This document shows positions 1 to 8,481 of a stretch of 64,000 nucleotides of DNA, piece by piece. A program made the translations under genes and the position numbers. Each line of letters opens with the position of its first letter. The first letter of the stretch is position 1. The notes beneath the pieces are model-generated. The model saw only the letters and a program-made list of their open reading frames with translations. It was not told the DNA's origin and did not search any database. Source of the DNA: an uncultured Parabacteroides sp. (GTDB taxonomy: Bacteria; Bacteroidota; Bacteroidia; Bacteroidales; Tannerellaceae); the NCBI GenBank assembly GCA_937894065.1, contig CALCST010000033.1, forward strand, positions 17,321 through 81,320, given 5' to 3'.

Positions 1-133
1 TAGCAAATGTAAACTGTATTCCATTTGACAATAATAGTTTTGTATAGTTTCTATCTGCCTCAAAATATAATATCTGGCCTATTTTGATTCTTAACAACTC
101 ATCTCTAGTCTTGATAATCAAATATCTATCCAT
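1..133 (-). CDS. LytTR DNA-binding domain protein (partial, N-terminus only)
   Basis: The reverse strand opens with ATG at 131-133 and reads 44 codons to the window edge without a stop. The peptide contains LLRIKIGQILYFEADRNYT, which fits the start of LytTR domains (a short beta strand, then a I-x-Y-F-E-A-x-x-N-Y-T block). LytTR proteins bind DNA and usually act as response regulators or small stand-alone regulators; here the domain begins at the N-terminus, so a receiver domain, if any, cannot be N-terminal. A good Bacteroidota promoter lies 31-61 bases upstream. The C-terminal part and any partner kinase are outside the window. The short length makes the family call fairly but not fully secure. 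Confidence 0.7.
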   Translation of the reverse strand, partial: MDRYLIIKTRDELLRIKIGQILYFEADRNYTKLLLSNGIQFTFA

Positions 134-163
134 AATAAAATATAATGTTTTTTATCAGTCACA

Positions 164-194
164 CAAACATACGGAAAGTTTTATATACTTCAAA
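164..194 (-). promoter_or_regulatory. Bacteroidota promoter for the LytTR gene
   Basis: On the minus strand a -7 box TATGTTTG (164-171) is preceded after a 19-bp spacer by TTTG (191-194). Both match the Bacteroidota sigma consensus TTTG-N19-21-TAnnTTTG. The start codon follows about 30 bases downstream. Confidence 0.65.
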
Positions 195-303
195 AAAGAA
201 ATCACAACAATCGTACTTTATACTATCAATTAAATTCACTTGTCAAGAGATTCACAACAGTTATTCTTCATTAAACAAATTACGAATATGCTTATAAAGA
301 ACA

Positions 304-342
304 AAAAGACTGTATCGAACATTACTTCCGATACAGTCTTTT
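304..342. terminator. Rho-independent terminator (serves the threonine dehydrogenase gene)
   Basis: A 14-bp stem (304-317 with 329-342) has A/T runs at both ends, so it could work in both directions. It lies 45 bases after the stop codon of the minus-strand dehydrogenase gene. The rest of 134-386 holds the LytTR promoter and nothing else I can recognise. Confidence 0.8.
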
Positions 343-386
343 AAAATTACCAACAAAGTTCAAATTTCTAAAATAAAAAACTTGAA

Positions 387-1346
387 TTATTTAATAGAAA
401 ATTTTTCTTTCAACTTTGACAACATATCTCTTGTCATTGTATCCAAGTCGAATTCTGGCTTCCAGCCCCATTCTTCACGAGCACAAGTATCATCCAAAGA
501 ATTTGGCCAAGACTCAGCAATTGCCTGACGCAAAGGATCAACTTTATATACCATCTTGAAATCCGGAAGATATTTCTTTATATTGTTATATATAATTTCC
601 GGATCAAAACTCATTGAAGCAATATTAAATGAATTTCTGTGAACAAATTTTGAAGAATCAGCTTCCATAATTTCAATAGCTGCACGCAAGCCATCAGGCA
701 TATACATCATATCCATAAATGTTCCGGCAGCAATAGGACATTCAAATGTCTCACCTTTAACTGCTGAATAATAAATATCAACAGCATAGTCTGTTGTTCC
801 ACCTCCCGGAGGTGTAACATATGAAATCAATCCAGGGAAACGAACTGAACGAGTATCAACACCAAATCGGATGTTGTAATAATCACTCAACAACTCTCCT
901 GAAACTTTTGTAACACCATACATTGTTCTTGGATTACGAATAGTATCCTGAGGTGTCTTATCTTTCGGAGTGTTATTTCCAAACACACCTATTGAACTTG
1001 GGGTAAACACTGCACATTTCATTTCACGTGCGACCTCCAGGACATTAAACAATCCACCCATACCGATTTTCCATGCCAACTGTGGTTTTGCTTCAGCAAC
1101 AGCAGATAATAATGCTGCCAAATTGTAAATTGTATCAATTTTATACTTAGATACAGTTTCGGCGATTTGCTGCTCATTTGTTATATCTACAATAGCAGAC
1201 GGACCACTCTCCAACAATTCACCCTTAGGTTCTGCTCCCGGAATATAACCAGCAACTACATTAGCACCGCCATAAATACCTCTTAATTTCATTGTCAACT
1301 CAGAGCCAATCTGGCCCGTTGAACCAATAATCAATATATTCTTCAT
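387..1346 (-). CDS. L-threonine 3-dehydrogenase, short-chain (SDR) type
   Basis: This 319-residue protein has an N-terminal Rossmann motif GSTGQIGSE (residues 8-16) for NAD, a serine pair near 117-118 and the catalytic Tyr143-x3-Lys147 of extended SDR/epimerase-type enzymes. In Bacteroidota this family includes the NAD-dependent threonine 3-dehydrogenase that makes 2-amino-3-ketobutyrate. The divergently placed neighbour kbl encodes the enzyme that uses that product, which strongly supports threonine breakdown to glycine plus acetyl-CoA. It could be another sugar epimerase, but length and neighbour argue against that. A minus-strand -7 box TATCTTTG lies at 1380-1387. Confidence 0.85.
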   Translation of the reverse strand: MKNILIIGSTGQIGSELTMKLRGIYGGANVVAGYIPGAEPKGELLESGPSAIVDITNEQQIAETVSKYKIDTIYNLAALLSAVAEAKPQLAWKIGMGGLFNVLEVAREMKCAVFTPSSIGVFGNNTPKDKTPQDTIRNPRTMYGVTKVSGELLSDYYNIRFGVDTRSVRFPGLISYVTPPGGGTTDYAVDIYYSAVKGETFECPIAAGTFMDMMYMPDGLRAAIEIMEADSSKFVHRNSFNIASMSFDPEIIYNNIKKYLPDFKMVYKVDPLRQAIAESWPNSLDDTCAREEWGWKPEFDLDTMTRDMLSKLKEKFSIK

Positions 1347-1516
1347 CGTTTTAAAACAGATTTAAGTTCTTTCAAGAAACAAAGATATACAGAAATACGA
1401 AGTTTGATTATGTTTTTTCCTTTTTTTATTCACTCTTTCGAAAAAAAGCTCCATCTTTGCTCTATGTAAAAGTTTTTTCTAAACACAAACAATATTATTA
1501 TAGAAAGGATTATAAT

Positions 1517-2707
1517 ATGTACGGTAAATTTCAAGAATTCCTGACAAACGAGCTTAACAATATCAAAGAAGCAGGTTTGTATAAAAATGAGAGAATCATC
1601 ACAACTCCACAGAAAGCAGATATCAAAGTTAATGGAAACACTGAAGTGCTTAATTTCTGCGCCAACAATTATCTTGGTTTGTCTGACAACCAAAGATTGA
1701 TTGATGCAGCTAAACGTGCAATGGATTCTCATGGTTATGGAATGTCTTCTGTAAGATTTATCTGCGGTACTCAAGATTTGCACAAACAACTTGAAGCTGC
1801 TATTTCAGACTATTTCAAAACAGAAGATACTATTTTGTATGCAGCTTGTTTCGACGCAAACGGAGGTTTGTTTGAGCCACTGTTCACAGAAGAAGACGCA
1901 ATTATCTCAGACGCATTGAACCACGCATCAATTATCGACGGTGTTCGTTTGTGTAAAGCTAAACGCTACCGCTACGCAAATGCAGATATGGCTGATTTGG
2001 AACGTTGTCTTCAGGAAGCTCAGGCTCAACGTTACCGCATAATTGCTACAGACGGTGTTTTCTCTATGGACGGAAATGTCGCTCCAATGGACAAGATTTG
2101 TGAATTAGCTGAAAAATACGATGCTTTGGTTATGGTTGACGAATCACACTCTGCAGGTGTTGTTGGTCCGACTGGTCATGGTGTTGCTGAACAGTTCAAT
2201 GTCTATGGCAAAGTTGACATATTTACAGGTACACTAGGTAAGGCATTTGGTGGTGCTATGGGTGGTTTCACTACTGGTAAAAAAGAAATCATTGATATGC
2301 TTCGCCAGCGTTCTCGCCCATATTTGTTCTCAAACTCTGTTGCTCCAGCAATCGTTGGTGCTAGTTTGGAAATGTTCAAAATGCTTAAGGAAAGCGATGC
2401 ATTGCACAGCAAATTAATTGACAATGTAACATATTTCCGTGAAAAAATGATTGAAGCAGGTTTCGACATCAAACCTACTCAGTCTGCAATTTGCGCTGTT
2501 ATGCTTTACGATGCTAAACTTTCTCAGGATTTCGCAGCTAAGATGCAAGAAGAAGGTATCTATGTAACTGGATTCTACTATCCTGTTGTTCCTAAAGGAC
2601 AAGCTCGTATCCGTGTTCAGCTTTCTGCCGGTCACGAACGCGAACATTTGGACAAAGCTATTGCTGCATTTATCAAAGTAGGAAAAGAATTGTCAGTAAT
2701 AAAATAA
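1517..2707 (+). CDS. kbl: glycine C-acetyltransferase (2-amino-3-ketobutyrate CoA ligase)
   Basis: This 396-residue PLP enzyme belongs to the alpha-oxoamine synthase family. It splits 2-amino-3-ketobutyrate with CoA into glycine and acetyl-CoA. Visible landmarks are NFCANNYLGL (residues 46-55), VDESHS (207-212) and the Schiff-base lysine K242 in FTGTLGKAFGG. I start it at 1517 because the protein then begins MYGKFQ, as in the family; an in-frame ATG at 1457 would add 20 residues unlike the family. It is divergent from the threonine dehydrogenase, and the two make a complete two-step pathway. A strong hairpin terminator follows the stop codon. Confidence 0.95.
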   Translation: MYGKFQEFLTNELNNIKEAGLYKNERIITTPQKADIKVNGNTEVLNFCANNYLGLSDNQRLIDAAKRAMDSHGYGMSSVRFICGTQDLHKQLEAAISDYFKTEDTILYAACFDANGGLFEPLFTEEDAIISDALNHASIIDGVRLCKAKRYRYANADMADLERCLQEAQAQRYRIIATDGVFSMDGNVAPMDKICELAEKYDALVMVDESHSAGVVGPTGHGVAEQFNVYGKVDIFTGTLGKAFGGAMGGFTTGKKEIIDMLRQRSRPYLFSNSVAPAIVGASLEMFKMLKESDALHSKLIDNVTYFREKMIEAGFDIKPTQSAICAVMLYDAKLSQDFAAKMQEEGIYVTGFYYPVVPKGQARIRVQLSAGHEREHLDKAIAAFIKVGKELSVIK

Positions 2708-2764
2708 CAGACAATTAAGTAATAATTAATATAAATACTAAAGAGGTTTATGCCTTAATAAGTC

Positions 2765-2808
2765 AGGTTGTGTCTTCCTATAAAAATAGTAAGACACAAC
2801 CTTTCTTA
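2765..2808 (+). terminator. Terminator after kbl
   Basis: A 12-bp stem (2765-2776 with 2791-2802) with a 14-nt loop is followed by a short T-rich tract, 57 bases after the kbl stop. Confidence 0.75.
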
Positions 2809-2892
2809 TTTTATAAATATAATGGATAAACTCTATAATAGCGGAAGATGCTATCTATAAAAATTTCTCTTCGTAATAAAAGATGATTTATG

Positions 2893-2990
2893 TCCGAAAG
2901 AAACAGAATTTTCTTTCGAAAGGAAATTCAATTACATTCGGAAGAAAATCAATTTTCTTTCGGATATAAATTACGTTACATCCGAAAGAA
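2893..2990. repeat. 22-bp lattice array A: five copies of TCCGAAAGAA in alternating orientation
   Basis: In the 400-bp kbl-glnS spacer a 10-bp word occurs five times: direct at 2893-2902, inverted at 2911-2920 (one mismatch), direct at 2937-2946 (two mismatches), inverted at 2955-2964 and direct at 2981-2990. Start-to-start steps are 18, 26, 18, 26. Direct copies three and five are preceded by TACA and inverted copy four is followed by TATA, so the full word is about 14 bp and related to the words of arrays D, E and F. Adjacent direct/inverted pairs could fold as hairpins with 8-nt loops. Function unknown. Confidence 0.85.
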
Positions 2991-3039
2991 TTTTTCAGTT
3001 ATTAATATTAAATGTTTTTCCAACTCCTTTAGGAACTTA

Positions 3040-3071
3040 TTCGTATTAAAAATAAAAAATTACTAACTTTG
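3040..3071 (+). promoter_or_regulatory. Promoter of glnS
   Basis: A -7 box TAACTTTG at 3064-3071 is preceded after 20 bp by TTCG at 3040-3043 (a near match to the -33 TTTG). The ATG is 37 bases downstream. Confidence 0.6.
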
Positions 3072-3108
3072 CCATCTAAAAACGAAGACAAATAAAACTT
3101 CTTATAAT

Positions 3109-4851
3109 ATGAGCGAAATCAATATAACAGAAGAAGAAAGCAAAAAAAGCTTGAATTTTATTGAAGCTGCAGTTGAAAAAGATTTGGCCGAAGGTAAAAA
3201 TGGCGGACGTGTACAGACTCGATTCCCGCCTGAACCAAACGGTTATCTGCATATTGGTCATGCCAAGGCTATTTGTCTGGACTTTGGCATTGCTGAAAAA
3301 CACGGAGGTATCTGCAACTTACGTTTCGACGATACAAATCCTGTAAAAGAAGACGTAGAATACATCGAAGCCATCGAAGAGGATATCAAATGGCTTGGAT
3401 TCCACTGGGATAATGTTTATTATGCGTCTGACTATTTCCAGCAATTATATGACTTTGCTATCAAATTGATTAAAGAAGGCAAAGCATATGTTGACGAACA
3501 GTCATCAGAAGTTATAGCACAACAAAAAGGTACTCCAACTCAGCCTGGTATTGAAAGCCCATATCGCAATCGCCCAATTGAAGAGAGCTTGGATTTGTTC
3601 CGCAGAATGAACGAGGGTGAATTTGAAGAAGGAAGCATGACTTTGCGTGCTAAAATTGACATGGCTAACAGCAACATGCACTTCCGCGACCCTATTATTT
3701 ACAGAATTCTGAAAACTGCTCATCACAGAACAGGTACAAAATGGAAAGTTTACCCAATGTATGACTTCGCACACGGACAGAGCGACTACTTTGAAGGTGT
3801 AACTCATTCACTTTGTACACTTGAGTTTGTACCTCACCGCCCGCTTTATGATTTATTCATTGACTGGCTGAAAGAAGGAAAAGATTTGGATGACAACCGT
3901 CCAAGACAGACAGAATTCAATAAGCTGAATCTGAGCTATACATTAATGAGTAAGCGTAACCTTCTTACTTTGGTAAAAGAAGGTCTTGTCAACGGATGGG
4001 ACGATCCACGTATGCCTACAATTTGCGGTTTCCGACGCAGAGGTTATTCTCCAGAGTCTATCCGTAAATTTGTAGATAAAATTGGATATACAACATATGA
4101 TGCACTGAATGAATTTGCGCTATTGGAAAGTGCAGTCCGTGAAGATTTGAATGCTCGCTCAACAAGAGTTTCGGCAGTTTTGGATCCGGTAAAACTTATT
4201 GTAACAAACTATCCGGAAGGCAAAGTTGAAGAAATGGAAGCAATAAATAATCCGGAAGACCCAAATGCAGGTTCTCACACTATTGAATTCAGCCGCGAAT
4301 TGTGGATGGAACGCGAAGACTTTATGGAAGATGCTCCTAAAAAATTCTTCCGCATGACTCCGGGACAGGAAGTACGTCTGAAAAATGCATATATCGTAAA
4401 ATGTACAGGATGCAAGAAGGACGAAAACGGTAATATCGTTGAAGTTTATTGCGAATACGATCCTAACACTAAGAGCGGAATGCCAGACAGTAACCGCAAA
4501 GTGAAAGGAACTTTGCACTGGGTAAGTTGCGCACACTGCATTAAAGCTGAAGTTCGCCTTTACGACAGATTGTGGAAAGTGGAAAATCCGCGTGATGAAT
4601 TGGCTGCTATACGCGAAGCCAAGAACTGCTCTCCTTTGGAAGCTATGCAGGAAATGATTAACCCTGACTCACTGAAAGTTCTGGAAAACTGTTATGTTGA
4701 GAAATATCTGTCAACATGCAAACCTTTGGACTATTTCCAGTTCCAACGTATTGGTTACTTCAATCTTGATCCTGACAGCAAAGATGGTAAGCTAATATTC
4801 AACCGTACTGTTTCATTGAAAGATACTTGGAACAAGATTAAAAATAAATAA
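3109..4851 (+). CDS. glnS: glutaminyl-tRNA synthetase
   Basis: This 580-residue class I aminoacyl-tRNA synthetase carries the HIGH signature (residues 48-51 within EPNGYLHIGHAKA) and an MSKR version of the KMSKS loop near residue 281. The order is an N-terminal Rossmann catalytic domain followed by the beta-barrel anticodon-binding region of the GlnRS/GluRS family. It attaches glutamine to tRNA-Gln in the cytoplasm. The length is normal for the family. GlnRS rather than non-discriminating GluRS is indicated by the long C-terminal barrel region and overall similarity to bacterial GlnRS. It stands alone between its own promoter and terminator. Confidence 0.95.
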   Translation: MSEINITEEESKKSLNFIEAAVEKDLAEGKNGGRVQTRFPPEPNGYLHIGHAKAICLDFGIAEKHGGICNLRFDDTNPVKEDVEYIEAIEEDIKWLGFHWDNVYYASDYFQQLYDFAIKLIKEGKAYVDEQSSEVIAQQKGTPTQPGIESPYRNRPIEESLDLFRRMNEGEFEEGSMTLRAKIDMANSNMHFRDPIIYRILKTAHHRTGTKWKVYPMYDFAHGQSDYFEGVTHSLCTLEFVPHRPLYDLFIDWLKEGKDLDDNRPRQTEFNKLNLSYTLMSKRNLLTLVKEGLVNGWDDPRMPTICGFRRRGYSPESIRKFVDKIGYTTYDALNEFALLESAVREDLNARSTRVSAVLDPVKLIVTNYPEGKVEEMEAINNPEDPNAGSHTIEFSRELWMEREDFMEDAPKKFFRMTPGQEVRLKNAYIVKCTGCKKDENGNIVEVYCEYDPNTKSGMPDSNRKVKGTLHWVSCAHCIKAEVRLYDRLWKVENPRDELAAIREAKNCSPLEAMQEMINPDSLKVLENCYVEKYLSTCKPLDYFQFQRIGYFNLDPDSKDGKLIFNRTVSLKDTWNKIKNK

Positions 4852-4875
4852 TCGAAATTCTGAACATATATATAT

Positions 4876-4926
4876 AAATTGACGGGCTATGGGAAATTAA
4901 CGTCCGATGCCCGTCAATTTATTTTT
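4876..4926 (+). terminator. Terminator after glnS
   Basis: A perfect 12-bp stem (4876-4887 with 4909-4920) ends in ATTTTTA. It lies between the glnS stop and the start of the TPR gene, which begins only 11 bases after the T tract. Confidence 0.8.
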
Positions 4927-4936
4927 AACCCATATA

Positions 4937-6403
4937 ATGATGAACAAACAAGAGCTTGACGAACTGCTTGACAAATTTATTGAAGCTGAAAAACGCGGAC
5001 AATCAATCTACCTTGATTCAGACCAAATTGAGGAAATATTGGATATCCTTGAGGATGAAGAGGATTTTGAATTGTATGATCGTTTGTTGGCAGCCGGATT
5101 GAAGATGCACCCGGAAAGTACACAATTGCTAATAAAAAAAAGCAAAGTACTGATGTGTGATGAAGAATTCGAGAAAGCCCTCTTGCTTATAAATCAACTC
5201 AAGGAAACAGAAAGTGGGGAATTGTATGCAATACAAATAAATTGCTTATTTGCAACTAACCAGAAAAAACAGGCATACAAAATACTGAATAGACTCACAG
5301 AGGAAAATTTCGACGAACTTGAAACTGTATATGAATTTGTATCAACGTTCCTTAATGAAATGTATATGAACGATGAAGCTTCTGATGTCATTTCAAAAGG
5401 TATAACTCTTTTCCCGAAAAATATATATTTAAAAAATGAACTTTGCTTTCTGCTGGAAACGAGCAATGACATTCCGAAAGCAATACAAATATGTCAGGAA
5501 TTGATTGATGCTTCACCATATTCGGCTGAACATTGGTTCACATTAGGCAGGCTGTATACTATTATCGGAGAATATAATAAAGCGATCGAGGCTTTCGACT
5601 TTGTGGCAACATGCAGTTCAGAACAAAATGACTACGAACTAAAAATTCTGAAAGCATACTGTTTCTATATGAACACCAACTACGAAAGTGCCATATCAAT
5701 ATATAAAGAGCTCATTGAAATTGATGACCTGAAAAAACGTATAGCACCTTTGATGGCTGAATGTTATATAAAAATGGGAGAATATGAAGAAAGCTATTTA
5801 TTGATGAATCCAATCATAAACAAGGAAAACGACTGCGATGTCTCTACATATCTGAACTATATCCGCTGTTGTATGGAGACAGGCAGAGAGTCAGAGGCAC
5901 AAGCGACAATACATGAAGCAGTGAATACTTTCCCGCAAAATATCAACCTCCTATCACTACAGGCTATTTCATTCCTTGAAATGAAAGAAATAGAAAAAGC
6001 TATAGCTACTGCAAAAAAAATGCTTGAGATTCTTGACCTTGAAAGATATGATCTCGAACAACTTTCGTGCAATAACAATGCTGATACACTTTTCCGCCTT
6101 GCCCAAAGAATGCATAAAGAGGACGATATTGAACAAGCCCTGCATTATTATAAAGAGGCAAAAAAAGCTGATCCAGGATTGAAATTCATCAATCTTTATA
6201 TGGCAATAGCCTATCTTCAAAAAAGAGATATGGATAATTTTGCAGAATGCATAAAACATATTTCTTCAGAAGAAATGCAAAAATTAATTACGGAAACTCC
6301 ATCATATAATATAGAAAAAGATGCTTTGTCAAGTATAACAGAAATGGTTTCAACTGCTAAGTTGGCAAAAGAATATCTTAAAAATAAAAGTAACAACAAC
6401 TAA
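4937..6403 (+). CDS. tetratricopeptide-repeat protein
   Basis: This 488-residue protein is mostly paired amphipathic helices of the TPR type, for example around AEHWFTLGRLYTIIGEYNKAIEAF (near residues 195-220), typical of protein-protein scaffolds. No signal peptide or catalytic motif is visible, so it is probably cytoplasmic. The start is taken at the first ATG of an ATGATG pair at 4937; an upstream ATG at 4907 lies inside the glnS terminator stem. It is followed after 36 bases by the DUF368 gene on the same strand, so the two may be co-transcribed. Its partner is unknown. Confidence 0.85.
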   Translation: MMNKQELDELLDKFIEAEKRGQSIYLDSDQIEEILDILEDEEDFELYDRLLAAGLKMHPESTQLLIKKSKVLMCDEEFEKALLLINQLKETESGELYAIQINCLFATNQKKQAYKILNRLTEENFDELETVYEFVSTFLNEMYMNDEASDVISKGITLFPKNIYLKNELCFLLETSNDIPKAIQICQELIDASPYSAEHWFTLGRLYTIIGEYNKAIEAFDFVATCSSEQNDYELKILKAYCFYMNTNYESAISIYKELIEIDDLKKRIAPLMAECYIKMGEYEESYLLMNPIINKENDCDVSTYLNYIRCCMETGRESEAQATIHEAVNTFPQNINLLSLQAISFLEMKEIEKAIATAKKMLEILDLERYDLEQLSCNNNADTLFRLAQRMHKEDDIEQALHYYKEAKKADPGLKFINLYMAIAYLQKRDMDNFAECIKHISSEEMQKLITETPSYNIEKDALSSITEMVSTAKLAKEYLKNKSNNN

Positions 6404-6439
6404 AAACAGACTACTAACATTTAACAAACAAATAGAAAC

Positions 6440-7375
6440 ATGAATAGAAGTTTAAAAGATTATTCGCTTCTTGTTCTTAAAGGAATGGGAATGGGAGCGG
6501 CAGATGTTGTTCCCGGTGTTTCTGGAGGAACAATAGCATTTATTGTTGGAATCTACGAAGAATTACTTGATTCTATAAAAAGCATAAATGCACAAAGCCT
6601 GAAATTGCTTTTCACAGGTAAACTTGCAGAATTCTGGAAAGCAATAAATGCTAATTTCCTTGTTTCAATAGTGCTTGGTATTGCGATAAGTATATTCTCT
6701 CTGGCAAAACTAATTACATATCTTCTCGAGTTCCATCCAATTCTAGTCTGGGCATTTTTCTTCGGACTTGTTCTTGCTTCATCATGGTTTGTTGCAAAAA
6801 CAATAAGTAAATGGGATGTAAAAACTATTATTAGTTGTATAGCTGGCATAGCCATTGCATATTATGTAACTGTAGCAACGCCAGCAGAAACCCCTACAAA
6901 TCTGCCCTTTATTTTTCTATGTGGAGCTGTAGCTATATGCGCAATGATTCTTCCTGGTATATCTGGTAGTTTCATTCTTGTTCTTATGGGAAAATACTTC
7001 TATATCATGGATGCTGTGAAAAGCTTGAATATTATTGTAATGCTAGTGTTTATTTGTGGAGCAGGAATAGGTATCACAATGTTTTCAAGAGTTTTATCAT
7101 ATGCACTTAAGAAATTTCATAATGTAACTATCGCAGCTTTGGCAGGTTTTATGATAGGTTCACTCAACAAAGTTTGGCCATGGAAACAAGTACTCGAAAC
7201 TTATACAGACAGTCATGGCAAAGTTAAGCCTTTGATTGAATCAAATATTATTCCAGATATGGCTAATTCAGACCATCAGGTTTTGATGGCAATCGGACTT
7301 ATGCTGTTCGGTTTTATCCTGGTTTATGTTTTGGAAAAGCTTTCTGCGAAAAGCAGTGAAAAACATGTATCATAA
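6440..7375 (+). CDS. DUF368 family membrane protein, probable undecaprenyl-phosphate transporter (PopT-like)
   Basis: This 311-residue polytopic membrane protein has about eight hydrophobic segments. Its opening MGMGAADVVPGVSGGT and the related internal MILPGISGSF repeat are hallmarks of DUF368. DUF368 members have been shown in other bacteria to be needed for returning the lipid carrier undecaprenyl phosphate across the inner membrane, and the name PopT is used for them. That role is inferred here from family membership only. It lies just after the TPR gene and before a strong bidirectional terminator. Confidence 0.8.
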   Translation: MNRSLKDYSLLVLKGMGMGAADVVPGVSGGTIAFIVGIYEELLDSIKSINAQSLKLLFTGKLAEFWKAINANFLVSIVLGIAISIFSLAKLITYLLEFHPILVWAFFFGLVLASSWFVAKTISKWDVKTIISCIAGIAIAYYVTVATPAETPTNLPFIFLCGAVAICAMILPGISGSFILVLMGKYFYIMDAVKSLNIIVMLVFICGAGIGITMFSRVLSYALKKFHNVTIAALAGFMIGSLNKVWPWKQVLETYTDSHGKVKPLIESNIIPDMANSDHQVLMAIGLMLFGFILVYVLEKLSAKSSEKHVS

Positions 7376-7402
7376 GTATTCCAATAAAAATGGATTATAA
7401 CA

Positions 7403-7447
7403 AAACAGGTTCTGAGTTTGTATATTTTGACTCAGAACCTGTTTTTG
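7403..7447. terminator. Bidirectional terminator between the DUF368 gene and the lipoprotein gene
   Basis: A 15-bp stem (7403-7417 with 7430-7444, slightly imperfect at the inner end) is bounded by A and T runs, located between two convergent genes. Confidence 0.85.
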
Positions 7448-7464
7448 TTATCTTCTTATCAGTA

Positions 7465-8418
7465 TCATTTCTCCACAAATTGTATAGGTTCATTATTCCC
7501 GGAAAGAGTCAATGTCATATTCCTTCCTTTTCCCCTGATATCTGCGAAAGAATTCTTATATCCATAACCAGAAGCTGTCGGATATTGATAAAGTATATAA
7601 TCTATTCCTTGATATTTAATTTGCGCAATTCCTGCGTGAGTAAAAAACGATGTAGATAAAGACTGACCATTGTCGTTTACAAATTCAGCTTTTAGAATAT
7701 TTTCAAATCCGGTTGATGAATAAAGGACTTTTCCTCTTCTAGTTATCAGCCATTCATTATTACAATGTTCCAGCATATATGTATCATCATCTTCAATATT
7801 CCAAACTGATGTACCATCAGGTCTATTTCGTCTCTCTAGAATTACAGATTCTTCTGGCATGAACAACTCTACTTTAGACGAATCCTGCAAGAAAACAAAA
7901 TATGCAGCATATGACGACAAAGAATCTTGTGCTGAGAGCATCTTTTGCCCTTCTTCAAAAATCCTTATTTTCTTATCTAGAAGCTTGGAATATGTATAAC
8001 CCATAGCAGAATCATCTCCACCTATCAATTTGCTTTCATTCTGAGATTTGACATATTGTATTCTGTACATATCTCCTTTTCCCAAAGTAAGAGTATCATT
8101 ATTAATGGATATAACTTTTAATGTATCAGAAAACTGAATTGTCTGACCATTTCCTATACTTTTTCCAATAAGAACTATATCTGAACCACCGTCTTTTTCT
8201 TTCAATAATTGCCAACCACTATACTTTAATGTAGCCATACCAACAGAAACTGCATTTCCATCTTTGTCAAGAACAAAACCTTGAGTGATATCTTTATTTA
8301 CAGGCATTATTTCATGCCATTCTCCTAATAAGTCTTCCTCGCAGTATGAGTTTTCTACTGATTTACATGATACAAGCATCAAAGCAGACAGTGATAATAA
8401 CAAAATTTCTTTTTTCAT
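7465..8418 (-). CDS. lipocalin-like lipoprotein
   Basis: This 317-residue protein starts MKKEILLLSLSALMLVSC, a signal peptide ending in a lipobox cysteine (residue 18), so it should be lipid-anchored in the envelope. Residues about 30-130 resemble the lipocalin-like domain common in Bacteroidales lipoproteins (LLGEWHEI start, then repeated short beta strands). The remaining 180 residues are also beta-rich and end in a second barrel-like region that I cannot name. Two ATGs occur at 8424 and 8418; the later gives the usual short signal peptide. The beta-lactamase gene is upstream on the same strand (63-base gap), so co-transcription is possible. Ligand unknown. Confidence 0.75.
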   Translation of the reverse strand: MKKEILLLSLSALMLVSCKSVENSYCEEDLLGEWHEIMPVNKDITQGFVLDKDGNAVSVGMATLKYSGWQLLKEKDGGSDIVLIGKSIGNGQTIQFSDTLKVISINNDTLTLGKGDMYRIQYVKSQNESKLIGGDDSAMGYTYSKLLDKKIRIFEEGQKMLSAQDSLSSYAAYFVFLQDSSKVELFMPEESVILERRNRPDGTSVWNIEDDDTYMLEHCNNEWLITRRGKVLYSSTGFENILKAEFVNDNGQSLSTSFFTHAGIAQIKYQGIDYILYQYPTASGYGYKNSFADIRGKGRNMTLTLSGNNEPIQFVEK

Positions 8419-8481
8419 TTCCAATAATAGATTTTTGTTTATAGATCCTATAAAAAGAAAATCTATAAAACTCAGTTACTG

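Noticed and set aside
2893..2990. CRISPR array
   Set aside because: Words of 10-14 bp in both orientations with 8-16 bp gaps, no cas genes in the window; this applies to all seven arrays.
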